Position numbers and translations under genes: made by a program. Below the pieces are notes generated by a model that saw nothing but the letters and a program-made list of their open reading frames with translations, made no database searches and had not been told where the DNA came from. 20,504 nucleotides of DNA from Entrophospora sp. SA101. Its lineage: Eukaryota; Glomeromycota; Glomeromycetes; Entrophosporales; Entrophosporaceae. Shown here in pieces: positions 1 to 10,541 of the stretch. The DNA lies in contig CAUDNR010001935.1 of the NCBI GenBank assembly GCA_958430865.1, positions 31,740 to 52,243 on the forward strand, in the 5' to 3' direction. Each line of letters begins with the position of its first letter. Within the stretch, counting starts at the first letter, position 1.

Positions 1-510
1 TTATATATATATTCATCCATTAATTCCATTTATTATGAACATAAGAAAATTCAAATTTATTTTACTTTCTCAATATTTTATATATATATTCATCCATTAA
101 TTCCATTTATTATGGATGTAAGAAAATTCAAATTTATTATATATATCCATTAACTACAGATGTAAGAAAATTCAAATTTATTTTACTTTCTCAATATTAT
201 ACTGTATATATATATATTCATCCATTAAATTCCATTTATTATGAACATAAGAAAATTCAAATTATTATATACATCCATTAATTATAGACAAGAAAATTCA
301 AATTTATTATATATATATATTCTATTTATTATGAACATAAGAAAAATTCAAATTCATTATCATAAAAAAATTCAAATTTATTATACATACATTCATCCAT
401 TAATTATAGATGTAAGAAAATTATATATATATTCATCCATTAATCCTATTTATTATGGATGTAAAATTTATCTTCCCAATAATTCATATATATATTCTTA
501 TTTATTAACT
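1..510. repeat. Degenerate AT-rich tandem repeat array
   Basis: A unit built from the blocks TTCATCCATTAATTCC, ATTTATTATGAACATAAG and AAAATTCAAATTTATT recurs at least five times, with TATATA spacers and some copies carrying TTTACTTTCTCAATATT. Copies differ by small indels and by a GAACATAAG versus GGATGTAAG variant. The array runs off the left edge, so its full size is unknown. Short open frames through it are products of the repeat and not genes. Confidence 0.85.
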
Positions 511-1259
511 TTATTATAGTTTCAATAATATCAGAGCCTGGTATTTATTAATGTATGAAATTTATAATAGTCATGATGAACCAAGATTTTTTATTGAAGA
601 AAAATATAGTAACTTATTATAATTTGAATTATTAATATATCAAGAAAACATGCTATATATTAATTCAAAAAACAGCATCCTTGATATTGCTTAATTCTAG
701 GTATGCATGCATAATAGCTATAAATTCATATATTGTATGTAATTTAAAACTCAACGGGTATGCATTATTTTAATTTATATATGAAAGGATCTGCATAAAT
801 TTAGCCAATCATTTTTTGTTTTGATTCTTTTTTAGAATTACACAATGAATCTAGAATGTTAATCATTATATACAGTATTTGGAAATTCCAAATTTGGAAA
901 TCTCCCTGACTGAACTAGATGAGAAACAAAGTTTTTAAAGCGCATAATATAATACAGTCAGGGATTTTACCAAATTTGGAAATCGATTTCAGCCTCATTC
1001 ATCGATCAATTCATATATGTAGCAAACGAATTAACGTGATACTTCCACTACATATTGATAAAAAAAATTTATTAAAAAACCCCTATTAATAATAATCGAA
1101 ATATATACTATTCAACTTGCTCTTTCATAATCTGTTAATAATCTGTTATAATCTGTTAAGCTGTTCAAAGTATGTTTTTACTAAAAATCAAGAAATTTTA
1201 CGTGTCAGAAAAGGATTTTTTTAAAAAGAAATTTTTTTTTCTAATCTTTAGTGAATAAA
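511..1259. other. Intergenic, AT-rich
   Basis: No supported gene. The only structured element is the inverted repeat at 888-979. A short tandem duplication of AATCTGTTA occurs near 1129-1160. It ends at the ATG of the pseudogene at 1260. Confidence 0.6.
888..979. repeat. Imperfect inverted repeat with CAGTCAGGG ends
   Basis: The arms are 888-912 and 955-979, 25 bp each, with a 42 bp loop. The 10 bp CCAAATTTGG (itself palindromic) and the 9 bp CCCTGACTG match exactly between arms, and the six bases between them diverge. The CAGTCAGGG at 955 is preceded by TA, as at a Tc1/mariner terminus, and another TA-CAGT occurs at 871-876. The CAGT ends face inward across the loop, so this is not a simple intact MITE. 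It could be two abutting or rearranged element ends. Confidence 0.6.
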
Positions 1260-2160
1260 ATGCCAATACCGCCTGTTAACACTTTACCTTGACTATTTGC
1301 TATGTTTATTCAAGAATACAAGTTGAGCCCATGTGAAACTAAAAGTGATCAAACTTGGAGGCGAGCCTCAGGAAGCAAAGTAGTTGGGTGTGTAAATATA
1401 TTTGCTAAGTATATTACTGATTTATCTTTATTAATTAATTCTTTAAATGAGTACTCTGTTTGTGAAAAACATTACAACCAAATTATTATGACTAACAATA
1501 TTCTTGAGAAATTAAAAGCAGAATATACTTCTACTCCCAGCTCTTCAGAAGAAAACCAGCAAAAAAAACTTGACTATTGATAATGATGCCAAAGATTACA
1601 CAAATCTTTTCTTAGAATTAGAAGGAAAAAAAAATTTAATTGATTTTGAATACCAAAAAGTTCAATATTCTGAAATTATTATTGAAAACAAGCAAAGAAT
1701 AATTGAATTGGAGTTGCTGAATGAATCATTATTGTCAAAAAAAGAATTATTATCAGTTATCCAAACATTATTGGGATCCTTGAATGAAGCTAATCATCCA
1801 CAGTTTAAAGGAATAAAGTCAAAGAGTAAAGGTGAATTATTATCAATTTTGCAACAAGTTAAAGATCTTTATAATGGAAATGATAATAATGAAGCAGAAG
1901 ACATGATATAGGAGGAAAAATAGCAACTAATAAACTTTAAAAAATGAAAACAATTGAATATTTATTATATTTATTGTATTGTTTATAACTTATACTAAGC
2001 CATTCTTTTTTTTTATTTTGATTATAGATTTATTAAAGACTTAGAATCTTCAAGCAATTGATTTGTTTAATTTTATTAATAATGTATATAACAATCCTCA
2101 AAACAATAGGTCACACAAATGGCATTTAATTTTATTATCATATTTGGTAAGAGGAATTCA
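1260..2160 (+). pseudogene. Decayed multi-lesion gene, unknown family
   Basis: ATG at 1260 opens a frame stopped by TGA at 1290-1292. The same frame resumes through a Cys/His-containing, Trp-Arg-Arg segment to 1580. At the A8 run at 1561-1568 the coding signal moves to another frame, which continues as a helical Glu/Leu-rich segment to a TAG at 1909-1911 and a second TAG at 1921-1923. After an intron-like stretch ending TTATAG near 2029, a further coding-like piece (IDLFNFINNVYNN, then RSHKWHLILLSYLVRG) lies at about 2057-2154, again with stops and a frame change. The steady protein-like composition across frames points to a decayed gene rather than chance. I recall similar short proteins as multicopy families in Rhizophagus, but that is memory, not a search result. 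A sequencing error could explain the A8 shift but not all four lesions. Confidence 0.55.
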
Positions 2161-3045
2161 TATTTTTTTTTATTGTTTAATTTAAGTTACTTGGCAATCA
2201 GGATTTTTGGTGAAGAATTATACATATTATTATTATTATTATCATTATTATTTTTATTAAGAAAAGTGGATATTATATTGTTATGTTATATTGTGGGGAA
2301 TATAATCATATTATTATTTTTTATTTATATTATTTATAATTAAGAAGTTATCTTTAATTATGATCAATACTTTCCGGGAAGTCTATAAGCTTCCATACAA
2401 TATATAGATTATATATTTATTTATTTTCTTATGATTTATATTTGTATTTTAAGAACTGTATTTTTATTATTTAAAAATGTAAAATTCAAACAAATAAAGA
2501 TAACTTTTATATAATTTTACATGTAAATAATTGTGATAATTATTTGAACGTTTACATAACCATTGTATTTTTCCTGAAGGTTGGACAACACTTCTTGTTT
2601 ATTACCAAGTTTATTTAATAAGCTTCCTTTATCTCAAACATTTGTAAAACCATATGCTCCAGATAATACAGGAGATATTGTTAACAAATACCTCTTTGTT
2701 GTCTTGCCTTTCCCTTTGTTGGGTTTTCTTTTTAGGCCGACGGTGGGTTTTTTGTTTTTTGGTTGTTGTTGTTGTATTTTTTATTTCTTTGGGTGAGACT
2801 TCGAAATGATTATTTCGTCTATTGCTATCCCCAAATAAGTTCTTTTTTCCCTCCTTGCTGTCTCCATCACTACGTGACTTGTGGATGCCTATATGAAAGG
2901 ATTGTTTAGTATTATTATTCTTATAGAATTATAACAACAACATTATTATTTACCCAAGCCAAAGAATTTTGGATTTGCAGCATGCAATCCTTGTACATTG
3001 TATCTCTATTTATCAATAAAGATTTTGGCAGTCTGGGAACAGTCA
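2161..3045. other. Intergenic, no supported gene
   Basis: This is AT-rich DNA with runs of ATT triplets at 2220-2260 that create a Leu/Ile-only frame. A frame at 2581-2796 (+) starts plausibly (DNTSCLLPSLFNKLPLSQ) but lacks an ATG and degrades into Phe/Gly/Cys runs from a GT-rich stretch. It may be another relic, but I cannot assign it. Confidence 0.5.
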
Positions 3046-3516
3046 TTAGAATCTAGAGAAATTTTTCTTAATTTTTGAGGTCAAAGCTTCTTCACTCATT
3101 CGGTTTTGAAACTCATTTAGACTATTGTTTAACTTTTCCAAAACATATTTTACTATGCCATCGTGCATACTTTTTTCAAGGCTGTCTACACAGTCCTTGG
3201 TCATGCGTTCGATGTTATGGAAAGTTGTAGAATGATAGAAACCTGGTTTTCTATCTTTCGTTTTTGCAATTTTGGTTTTTAACGCCGAAATCTGTTTAGT
3301 CATCGATACAATATGATTGTGGAAGCTGATTAGGATAGGTTTAATTAAACCCTTTGAAGCCAGCTCGCTTTTGATGATTGGTGACCCTGGAGTGGTGGAG
3401 GAGGAGGAAGAGGAAGAGGAAGAGGAAAAATTAAACGAACCTAAGCTCTTAACCATCTTGTTCACATGGTCAGATACTTTGGCTTGTCTTTTATTATTAT
3501 TGTTGTTGTTGTTCAT
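3046..3516 (-). CDS. Hypothetical Asn/Ser-rich helical protein, 156 aa
   Basis: A single-exon frame. I chose the ATG at 3516, which begins the Asn run; the frame extends 9 codons further upstream without another ATG. Residues 2-8 are Asn and a Ser-10 tract lies near residues 31-40. The rest is predicted mostly helical: a lysine-rich stretch (ALKTKIAKTKDRKPGFYHS) and a C-terminal amphipathic segment ending in a basic tail (SKIKKNFSRF). There is no signal peptide, membrane segment or recognisable domain. The acid-rich frame on the other strand here comes from the Ser-codon run. Non-repetitive codon use over residues 45-156 supports a real or recently real gene. It could be the end of a longer spliced gene, because a coding-like stretch lies just upstream at 3557-3841. 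Confidence 0.55.
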   Translation of the reverse strand: MNNNNNNNKRQAKVSDHVNKMVKSLGSFNFSSSSSSSSSSTTPGSPIIKSELASKGLIKPILISFHNHIVSMTKQISALKTKIAKTKDRKPGFYHSTTFHNIERMTKDCVDSLEKSMHDGIVKYVLEKLNNSLNEFQNRMSEEALTSKIKKNFSRF

Positions 3517-3556
3517 TTTTGTGGTGACCGAAAAGTTTCTCAAAGAAATTTATATA

Positions 3557-3841
3557 TTAGTGGAATGAAGAATTGTTTGTGGGAGGAAACAAAAAATTTT
3601 TTGAGAAAAATTTTTTATGAATTTTTAAAAAATATAAAATCTCAATTTCTTTTAGGTATTTCTTTTCACCAACTGCTTTACTTAATCTATGTTTTTCTAA
3701 GAGCTCTATTTCATTAACTATTTTATCTATTTTTTGACTTATATTCCAGAGCTGGTTGTAATTTTTATAATTGAGAAAAAGTCCAATCAATAAGTCACAA
3801 ATAAATTCAGTGATGAAGGAAGGTAAGCATTTTTGTTAAAT
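3557..3841 (-). pseudogene. Possible exon or gene relic, helical
   Basis: The minus strand is open from about 3841 to the stop at 3557. The region that decodes to SFITEFICDLLIGLFLN followed by a charged helical part (NISQKIDKIVNEIELLEKHR) looks protein-like. There is no good ATG, and the 3' part becomes Phe/Lys-rich. It may be a lost exon of the 156-residue gene downstream or a separate fragment. No family is recognised. Confidence 0.25.
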
Positions 3842-4226
3842 GGTTTTTATAGGAAAAATTATATTTATTTATAGTGGAGTTATTGAAAAAGATAATTTGA
3901 AGTTTTATTCTTTTACAATTTTTAAATATCAACGAAAGTTATGACTATGATTTTTGATTATTTGAATTTTATTTACCTATATATAATTTTTTTGCACTTA
4001 TTCTTGAAACTGATTTGTATGTTAAATGTACATAAACTCTTTTTTTAATTTCTTTTGTCAAATTCATTTGAACCCTGAAATCATTGGGTAGTAGTACAAA
4101 TGTTCACTTTGTTGAATTTTGTTGTTGCAACATGGCCCATACAATAATATCTTTAAAACGTTATAAACTCGGTCTAGATCTATTGTGACATGCACTGTAC
4201 AAATAATAACAATAATAATTTTTGTT

Positions 4227-6993
4227 TTAAGAATTTTTGTTACTCAATATTTCTTGTATTCTCTTGGTTTTATCTTCTAATAGATATAAATCAAATAACT
4301 TCTGGCTCAATAACTAAAAAGCAGGGGTAAAAACATTGTATTAACTAACGTCTTGGAAGGTGTTGGAAAAATAAATTCCCTATAATTAATCAATTGAAAT
4401 TGTTTGTTTGTTTGTTTGTTTACCTGATATTCTTGTAATGGATTTAAATTGGTTATTTCATCAATTTTTAAACCTATTTCTATCACTGAAGAATCTTCTT
4501 TTTGATTTATTTTATTTTCGTCATTTTCATAATCACCATTTTGAAGTTTATCTGTATTATTATAATATAGGTATTGTTATCATCATCATCATAATTATCA
4601 TCATCGTTATATGTATATTCATATTTTTTACCTTTTAGAATTTCATTTAATTCATTAGATCTTTTTTGATAATTGATTTCCAATGATTTACACTTATTCT
4701 CGATTGGTTGCAAATATTCTTTACTTATTTTATCTATTAGGTTAGAATCCCAGACACCAGTCTATGCATAATCAAGAAAATATAATTATTACGTTTCTCT
4801 AGTTTTTAGAGTGAAGAAAAGGAAAAATAAAATTTACCAAATTGTTTTTATCTCTAATTAGTAAAAATAATAAGAAATTTAGACCATTCATGATAAAACT
4901 ACGTTTATCAAAAAAGTCTGATTCGTTTTCTAAATCATTGAATTTAAAAAAAAAGATATTTTGAAAAAACCCTTCAACAAGTAACTTGCTAGAAAATATT
5001 GAATAAAATTCCTTCTCATTCTCGTCTCTTGAAATATTTTCTTTATTATAAGCTTTATCCAAATTCTTTGCCACAATTTCTTTAATCATCCATATTGCAG
5101 CACTTTTCATTGATTCAAATGGACAATTCACCAATAATTCGTTTAATAAATACATTTTTGCATCCTCTTTACATAAACCAATCAGAGAAATTATTAGTTG
5201 ATGTGCAATGAATCTTAATGATTCGTTTGGTGAAGTTGAAGCAAAAGAAACAACAGACTATAAAATCAATAATCGATTAATCAATATCAATTAATTAATA
5301 AATATATGTGAGTGCAAGTATATATAATTATAATTATAAAATAACATACTTGAAAAACCATAAATAAATTACTCCCATCTTTTGCCAATTTTGCTTCCAA
5401 ATGTCCAATAGTAAACATATTTTCTTCATTTCTTTCACTCAAATAAATAAGTATTAATAGAATTTTATCTGCCATTCCTGATTTATTTTCATCACTAAAT
5501 CATTACCATCACCATAAATAATAATAAGAATAATAAAATTAAAAAGATCGATAATATCTTGTTTTCACAAAAATTTATTAATATATAATTTTTCTTTTTT
5601 TTACCTTGTTAAAGAAGATATAATCAAAGGACAAATTTTTTTGAATAACCATTCAGGAGCTATTGGTATTTCTTTTTTCTTGGGTTTGTTTTTATCATTA
5701 TCATCATCTAGAGGCATAAATTGATATAAAATTATTGATGCCAAATATAATATTGTTCCTTCTTTCGATATAGGAAAATTTTTTGTGGAAAATCCTTCAT
5801 TGTCATCATTCTTAACATCTTTATATTCCTTACTACTACCTACAAATATATAATTAATTATTAAAGTTTGCTTTAACCTAAAATTTAAAACTATTATATA
5901 AAAATAATTATGGGTACCTGTTGAATTATTGAAGTAATTGACTAAATTATCAATTGAAATATTTGCTTTAAAAGATGCATCCTTTAAAAAAAATTTTTTT
6001 TTTGATAAATTAATTAATTAATTAAATCAATCATAAAATATTTTATATCGCTTATTACCAATAATCTGCTCAATCTAATTTTATCAATAGACTTGATTTT
6101 TTCACTTTGCCTACTTTTCCATGGAATGTTATATTTAGGATGAAACATTTCATAATAAGTAGATGACATTGGTATATGAGTGGAATAAATGATGAAATTT
6201 TCAAAAGCAATCATCAAAATATAATTGATTAAATAATATTCTTGACTTGATAAATCTTTTGGTGTTGAAGTAAGCTTTAAATCCTATAATTTATTTATTT
6301 ATAAAAAAATATATCAATAATAATAATAATAATTTAATTGTTAAAATTGAATAAAATCAAATAAATAATATACTTTGTTATTTGAATCAACAAATCTGGA
6401 TATTGATTCAGTGAGTTTAATACAATTTTCAATTAAAGAGTCATTTATCTTATTATCATCATTTAATTCAGGTATTATTATTCTCCATATTTTAGCAAAA
6501 TTACTAATAGTATCTGGTAAAAATTTTATAATATTTTTTCTATCTAATTTATCAAGTACTAATGGATAATTATAAAATATATGGTGATGATTATGATTAT
6601 GGTTATGGTTATGGTTATGATTATGATTGTGGAACAAAAAAAGTTTTACCAATTCCTAAAGCTTTGGCCAATCCTATAAATTCCAAGGCGATTTGTTGTT
6701 TTTTATTATTGCTATTATTATTACCATTGGCATTCCAATCAAACCAACTAAATCTTTCTAAAATCAATAAATGGGTTTCTCGAGGATTGTTATATTGAGC
6801 AATGCTATTAATAATTTCTTGTGATATTATAAATCTGATGTCAGTAATATCTGATTGATCAAGTGATAAATATGGCGCTATTAATGTAAAAAGATCCCAG
6901 GAAATATTCTTAAGGAGTTCAATCTAATAATAATAATAATATCATTACTATTATTCATTTGAAGGATTTATAATCTACCAATCTTAACACTAT

Positions 6994-7024
<31 letters not shown>

Positions 7025-7419
7025 AACGACCTATTTTTAATTTGTAAAATAATATTCTTTTTTTTAAAAAAAAATCAAAAGAATTTACTTTTTCATAGTT
7101 TCCATTTCCATCATCTAATGGAATAATTAGATTTTTTATATGATCAAGTAATTCAGATTGTTCTTTGACGGAATATTTAGTTGTATCAGATAAACTGTCA
7201 GTTAGAAGTGAAGCGAACAGAATGCAAGGTTCAGAGTTTGATGGATCTTGCTTTACATTCTTTTATTTAAATATGTTTTATTATTATTATTATTATCTTT
7301 ATTTTAAAAAGTAATAGGTAAACGTTGAATTTTTTCAAATTTATTGGCAAAAAATTTACCTTGATACATTGAGCTGCCAAACTTTCGATTTCTTTTTTGA
7401 TTTTCTCAATACTTGACAT
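4227..7419 (-). CDS. Glomulin/Alf4/Ybp-family protein, 707 aa, 12 exons
   Basis: Exons in transcript order: 7360-7419, 7089-7259, 6650-6923, 6374-6558, 6059-6283, 5918-5981, 5605-5839, 5350-5494, 4838-5257, 4632-4761, 4424-4551, 4227-4313. All eleven introns begin GT and end AG, and the joined frame (2124 nt) is open to TAA at 4227. The protein is an all-helical, HEAT-like repeat protein. Family-like features are an early KNISWDLFTLIAPYL block (residues 82-96), compared with the KNMGWNLV block of glomulin, and a C-terminal RDKNNL-TGVW block spanning the exon 9/10 junction (about 588-597) followed by a Leu-Gln-Pro-Ile segment, compared with the KDN..TGLW region of glomulin. Glomulin caps the RING of Rbx1 and inhibits cullin-RING ligases. 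Yeast Ybp1/Ybp2 act with Yap1 and at the kinetochore. The specific role here is unknown. Length (707) is near Ybp1 and longer than human glomulin (about 594). No signal peptide or membrane segment is seen. Confidence 0.8.
4401..4421. repeat. (TGTT)n microsatellite in intron 11
   Basis: Five TGTT units lie just inside the donor end of the last intron (4314-4423) of the glomulin-like gene. Confidence 0.9.
6589..6624. repeat. (GRTTAT)6 repeat inside intron 3
   Basis: Six hexamers GATTAT/GGTTAT lie inside the intron 6559-6649 of the glomulin-like gene. On the minus strand one frame would read Asn-His repeats. The GTAAAA donor at 6649 and TTAG acceptor at 6559 remove it and restore the frame exactly (phase 1: G plus TA), so the His/Asn tract is probably not protein. 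Confidence 0.75.
6995..7024. repeat. (GAT)10 microsatellite in intron 2
   Basis: Ten perfect GAT units lie in the longest intron (6924-7088) of the glomulin-like gene. A perfect triplet tract like this is likely to vary in length between strains. Confidence 0.95.
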
Positions 7420-7641
7420 TTTTTAATTAATAATGAAAAAATTGATATTAATTATAATTATATTAATATATTAATATATTAATTAAAAATGGTCACCCAA
7501 TTTCGGGGCCCTGTTATATTTTGAGGACGTTGAATTTATTTTATTTATTACAAGTAAAATGAAAATAAAGATAAAGATAAAAATAAAAATAATAAAAGCG
7601 AATATTATATTAATTAATTAAATTTAATTTGTATTCTATAT

Positions 7642-8655
7642 TTATTGTAAATAATCATCGTCATTATCGTCATTATCTTCATTATCGTCATTATCGTCGT
7701 TATCATCGTCCTCCTCCTCCTCCTCATAATCCTCCTCGTCGTCCTCCTCATACTCATCATCATCTTTTGATTTAATCATATAATCATTTTTTTGAATTCC
7801 ACGAACTTTATTGTATTGATTTAGCACACCTTCTTGAGCAATTTGTAATTGAGATCTTACACTATCACTTAAACCGTTAACCATAGATCTAGCTCTAATT
7901 TGACCTTGTTCTATGGCGATATTGCTAGTATCTCTGAATTCACCTGCTCTATCGGTTAATCGAGAAGTGGCAGTATTTGCAGTGTATAAGAAATCGCCAG
8001 CACTCGTAATCAACTCACCCATAATGTAACGAACTACTTTCTCATACCACCAATTAACAATCGGGACACTTTGAATAAGACCTTCAAGTGTCCAATTATC
8101 CTCTTGTTTATAAATATACAATAACCCAGTATCTTCATCTTCACGGAGTCTGAGCACGGTCACTGAAGGAATCTCAAAATGAAAAAATGGAAAAAATCTT
8201 GGACGTAAATGTTGAATCAAATGAATTATAGCAACGTAGCCACTAAGTATTTATATGTATATATGTAAGAAATAATAATGCTCGTTGTTGGTTTGTATGT
8301 ATGTATGCATTAGAAAAAAATAGAGACTTACTCAAATATTGGATAATCTTTAATGTCAGGTTGTTGAGAATTTAAAGAAGTCCATACTCTAAATACTTTA
8401 CGAATATTATGTGTACCCCCAACATTTAAAAGTGGATGTGTTAATTGTGCATCTTTGGTGAAATATGATTCAAGTACATGTTTATATCTTGTCTCATCAT
8501 ATGAAAGAAGGTCATCAATGATTTCTATTATTATTATTAGTGTTTTTTTTTAATTATTAGACGAAATATATTTAGGGAAGGGTGAAAAAAAATATAAAAA
8601 ATATCGATGATTCTTCTTTACCAGGTAAAATATCGGCGGCCTTTTCACTATCCAT
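7642..8655 (-). CDS. SigF-like NTF2-fold protein with acidic tail, 275 aa
   Basis: Exons 8622-8655, 8332-8524 and 7642-8242 join in frame (828 nt). Junctions are CCTG/GTAAAG, TTTGA/GTAAGT and acceptors ATAG and TTAG. The start MDSEKAADILPG is the only ATG that keeps the frame. Residues about 10-150 resemble the fungal SigF-like NTF2-like domain: a first helix with YDETRYKHVLESYF, then HPLLNVGG, then the hallmark strand LRPRFFPFFHFEIPSVTVLRLR (88-109, quoted as two blocks LRPRFFPFFHF and EIPSVTVLRLR), then QEDNW (122-126) and VNWWYEKVVR (138-147). In this fold the cone-shaped domain usually binds a small ligand or a partner; the ligand of the fungal family is not known to me. Residues 151-225 are helical. 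Residues 235-275 are almost all Asp/Glu/Asn and are encoded by a GAY/GAR triplet tract that may be strain-variable. Confidence 0.8.
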
Positions 8656-8667
8656 TCTTATATTGTA

Positions 8668-8699
<32 letters not shown>

Positions 8700-10541
8700 G
8701 CACGAATTTAAAGAATTTTATTAGAAATCTGTTGGAATTATTAATGTCTTTATTTGTTAATTGTTCGAGTCAAAAAGATTTTTTTTTTAAAAATTTGTTT
8801 ATTTTTATTTAATATAATACAATATAGAAATAATAATTAATCCTTAATTTTTCACATGCTTAAAGTATTGTCGATCTATGTATATTATGAAATTTTTTGT
8901 GTTGATCTTCAAAAAATTTTCACATTGAAAAAACTGTGGCAGTTGTGAAATAAGTCATATAACAACAATAAAACTTTTTTTTTGAAAACGTTATGACTCT
9001 CAGATACTCTGCCTAACAAACATTATTTATCTTATGTGATATGGAAACCACAGAAAAACTTTTTTTATTTAGTTAATGTGGTATAATATTCACATTTTTT
9101 ATAATGATTAATTAGTTGTTGACTAACTTGCAAAAAAAAAAAGAAAGAAAAAAAAAAGAATATAAAAAAAATTTGATGTAAATCATTTGTTTGATGATAT
9201 TATGGGATAAACACATGACGATTACTTTTTATTTGTGTACATACATGTATGCAGATGGAGAGAAATCTTTGGAAAAAAAATAAACTTTGATATAAGGGAA
9301 AAACAAAAAAAAAAGAGTTGCATCCTCTTATCTTTTTTATCGATTGATTATTAATTAAGCCATTTAAGGGTAGGTAAACCACGTGTTATTTTATATGCTC
9401 TATTGTTATTGTAAAAAGGATACGTCTTATTCAAAGCAAGAATAATTGTTGCAGGATTTTCTAATTTCTTATGTTTAAATGTAAAATGAAACTTTCTATA
9501 ATTAAACGATTCAATTATATTAATAAAAATATTGTTTTGTATTAGCATTAAACATCCTTTTATTTATCGTAACTAAACACATAAACATTTGGTAATGAAG
9601 ATAAAGTATGGAATCAAAAATTATAGGCTGTTGAGAGTTTTGGGATTATTATTATTATGTATAGAAAGATACATCATTATCAAGTGATAATTGTTTTTTA
9701 AAATTAAATTATCTCATCTTCCCTCTCACCATTCTCACTAAGATTTTGACTTTGGCTTCTTCTGATCTATTTTTTATAATCAAATCTTCATATTATTCTA
9801 ATTAAAAATGTTGAAAACAATGACATTGATCGGCAAAAATTTTTGGATTCCTCTTGAGGGAAGAAAATGATTGATTATTACTATTACCATAATATTCTTT
9901 TTGGACTTTTTCTTAAATATGAAGATTTATTGGGCCAGATAAGATTATTATCATTACAGAACATGTGCAGAAGAACATTCAATTTAATAAATTAATGATG
10001 GATAGGCAAAATGCTTTTATAATTAAAAAAATAAAGCAAGTAAAAATAAATTTTTTTTTATAAATTAAATTTTTTTTATTATTTTTTTATGTATATAGAT
10101 GAGATGATATGATGTTAAAGAGAAAAATAAGATTTGATCGCAAATAAAGGTAAATTGAGAGAGATATATTTTTGTTTTAAGGTAAATTGAAAGTTATACA
10201 TTTGTTTTAGAGGAGACAGAGAGAGAGAAAAAAAAGAGTTGTTTAGGAGAAAAAGTAAAAGAATAGAAGAATAAACAAGATTGCTTGTCAACCAAAATTT
10301 GATGTTTTTTTTAAATGTATATTCGCGTGTAAATATGTATTTATATTATATGAGAAATAACCTATATATAAAGATTATTTTTTTTTGTCCTTGTAATTAT
10401 ATATATAATTGTTGTTGTTGTAATTATGTTGTTATAATTGTTTGTCGTTTGTAATTGTTATTATTGATGATGATGATTTTTTATTGATGATATTATAGTA
10501 ATAATGAATATTATTATCAATATTAATATTTTAGTAATAAA
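8656..10541. other. Long intergenic region between SigF-like and KH genes
   Basis: It holds the promoter side of the SigF-like gene (next to 8655) and the 3' flank of the KH gene (next to 10542). A perfect (TA)n tract lies at 8675-8699, purine-rich A/G runs at about 9130-9165 and 10205-10265, and TTG/ATT triplet runs at about 10410-10480. One 65-codon minus-strand frame at 9351-9548 reads protein-like in its second half but has no partner exon that I can find. No RNA gene was recognised. Confidence 0.6.
8675..8699. repeat. (TA)n microsatellite upstream of SigF-like gene
   Basis: A 25 bp perfect TA dinucleotide run lies about 20 bp upstream of the ATG of the SigF-like gene, that is, inside its 5' flank or 5' UTR. 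Confidence 0.95.

Noticed and set aside
1..510. CRISPR-like array
   Set aside because: The repeats are degenerate, of uneven spacing and AT-only, without unique spacers, and the DNA is eukaryotic.
2119..2343. 74-codon plus-strand hydrophobic frame (Leu/Ile/Phe only)
   Set aside because: It comes from ATT/TTA triplet runs in AT-rich DNA, and its first part overlaps a better protein-like reading in another frame of the pseudogene.
6341..6652. Minus-strand frame with a His-Asn repeat as a separate protein
   Set aside because: Its repeat part is an intron of the glomulin-like gene and the remainder is exon 4. Splicing joins the flanking exons in frame.
8582..8812. Plus-strand frame through the TA repeat
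   Set aside because: It reads Tyr-Ile repeats from (TA)n and overlaps exon 1 of the SigF-like gene on the other strand.
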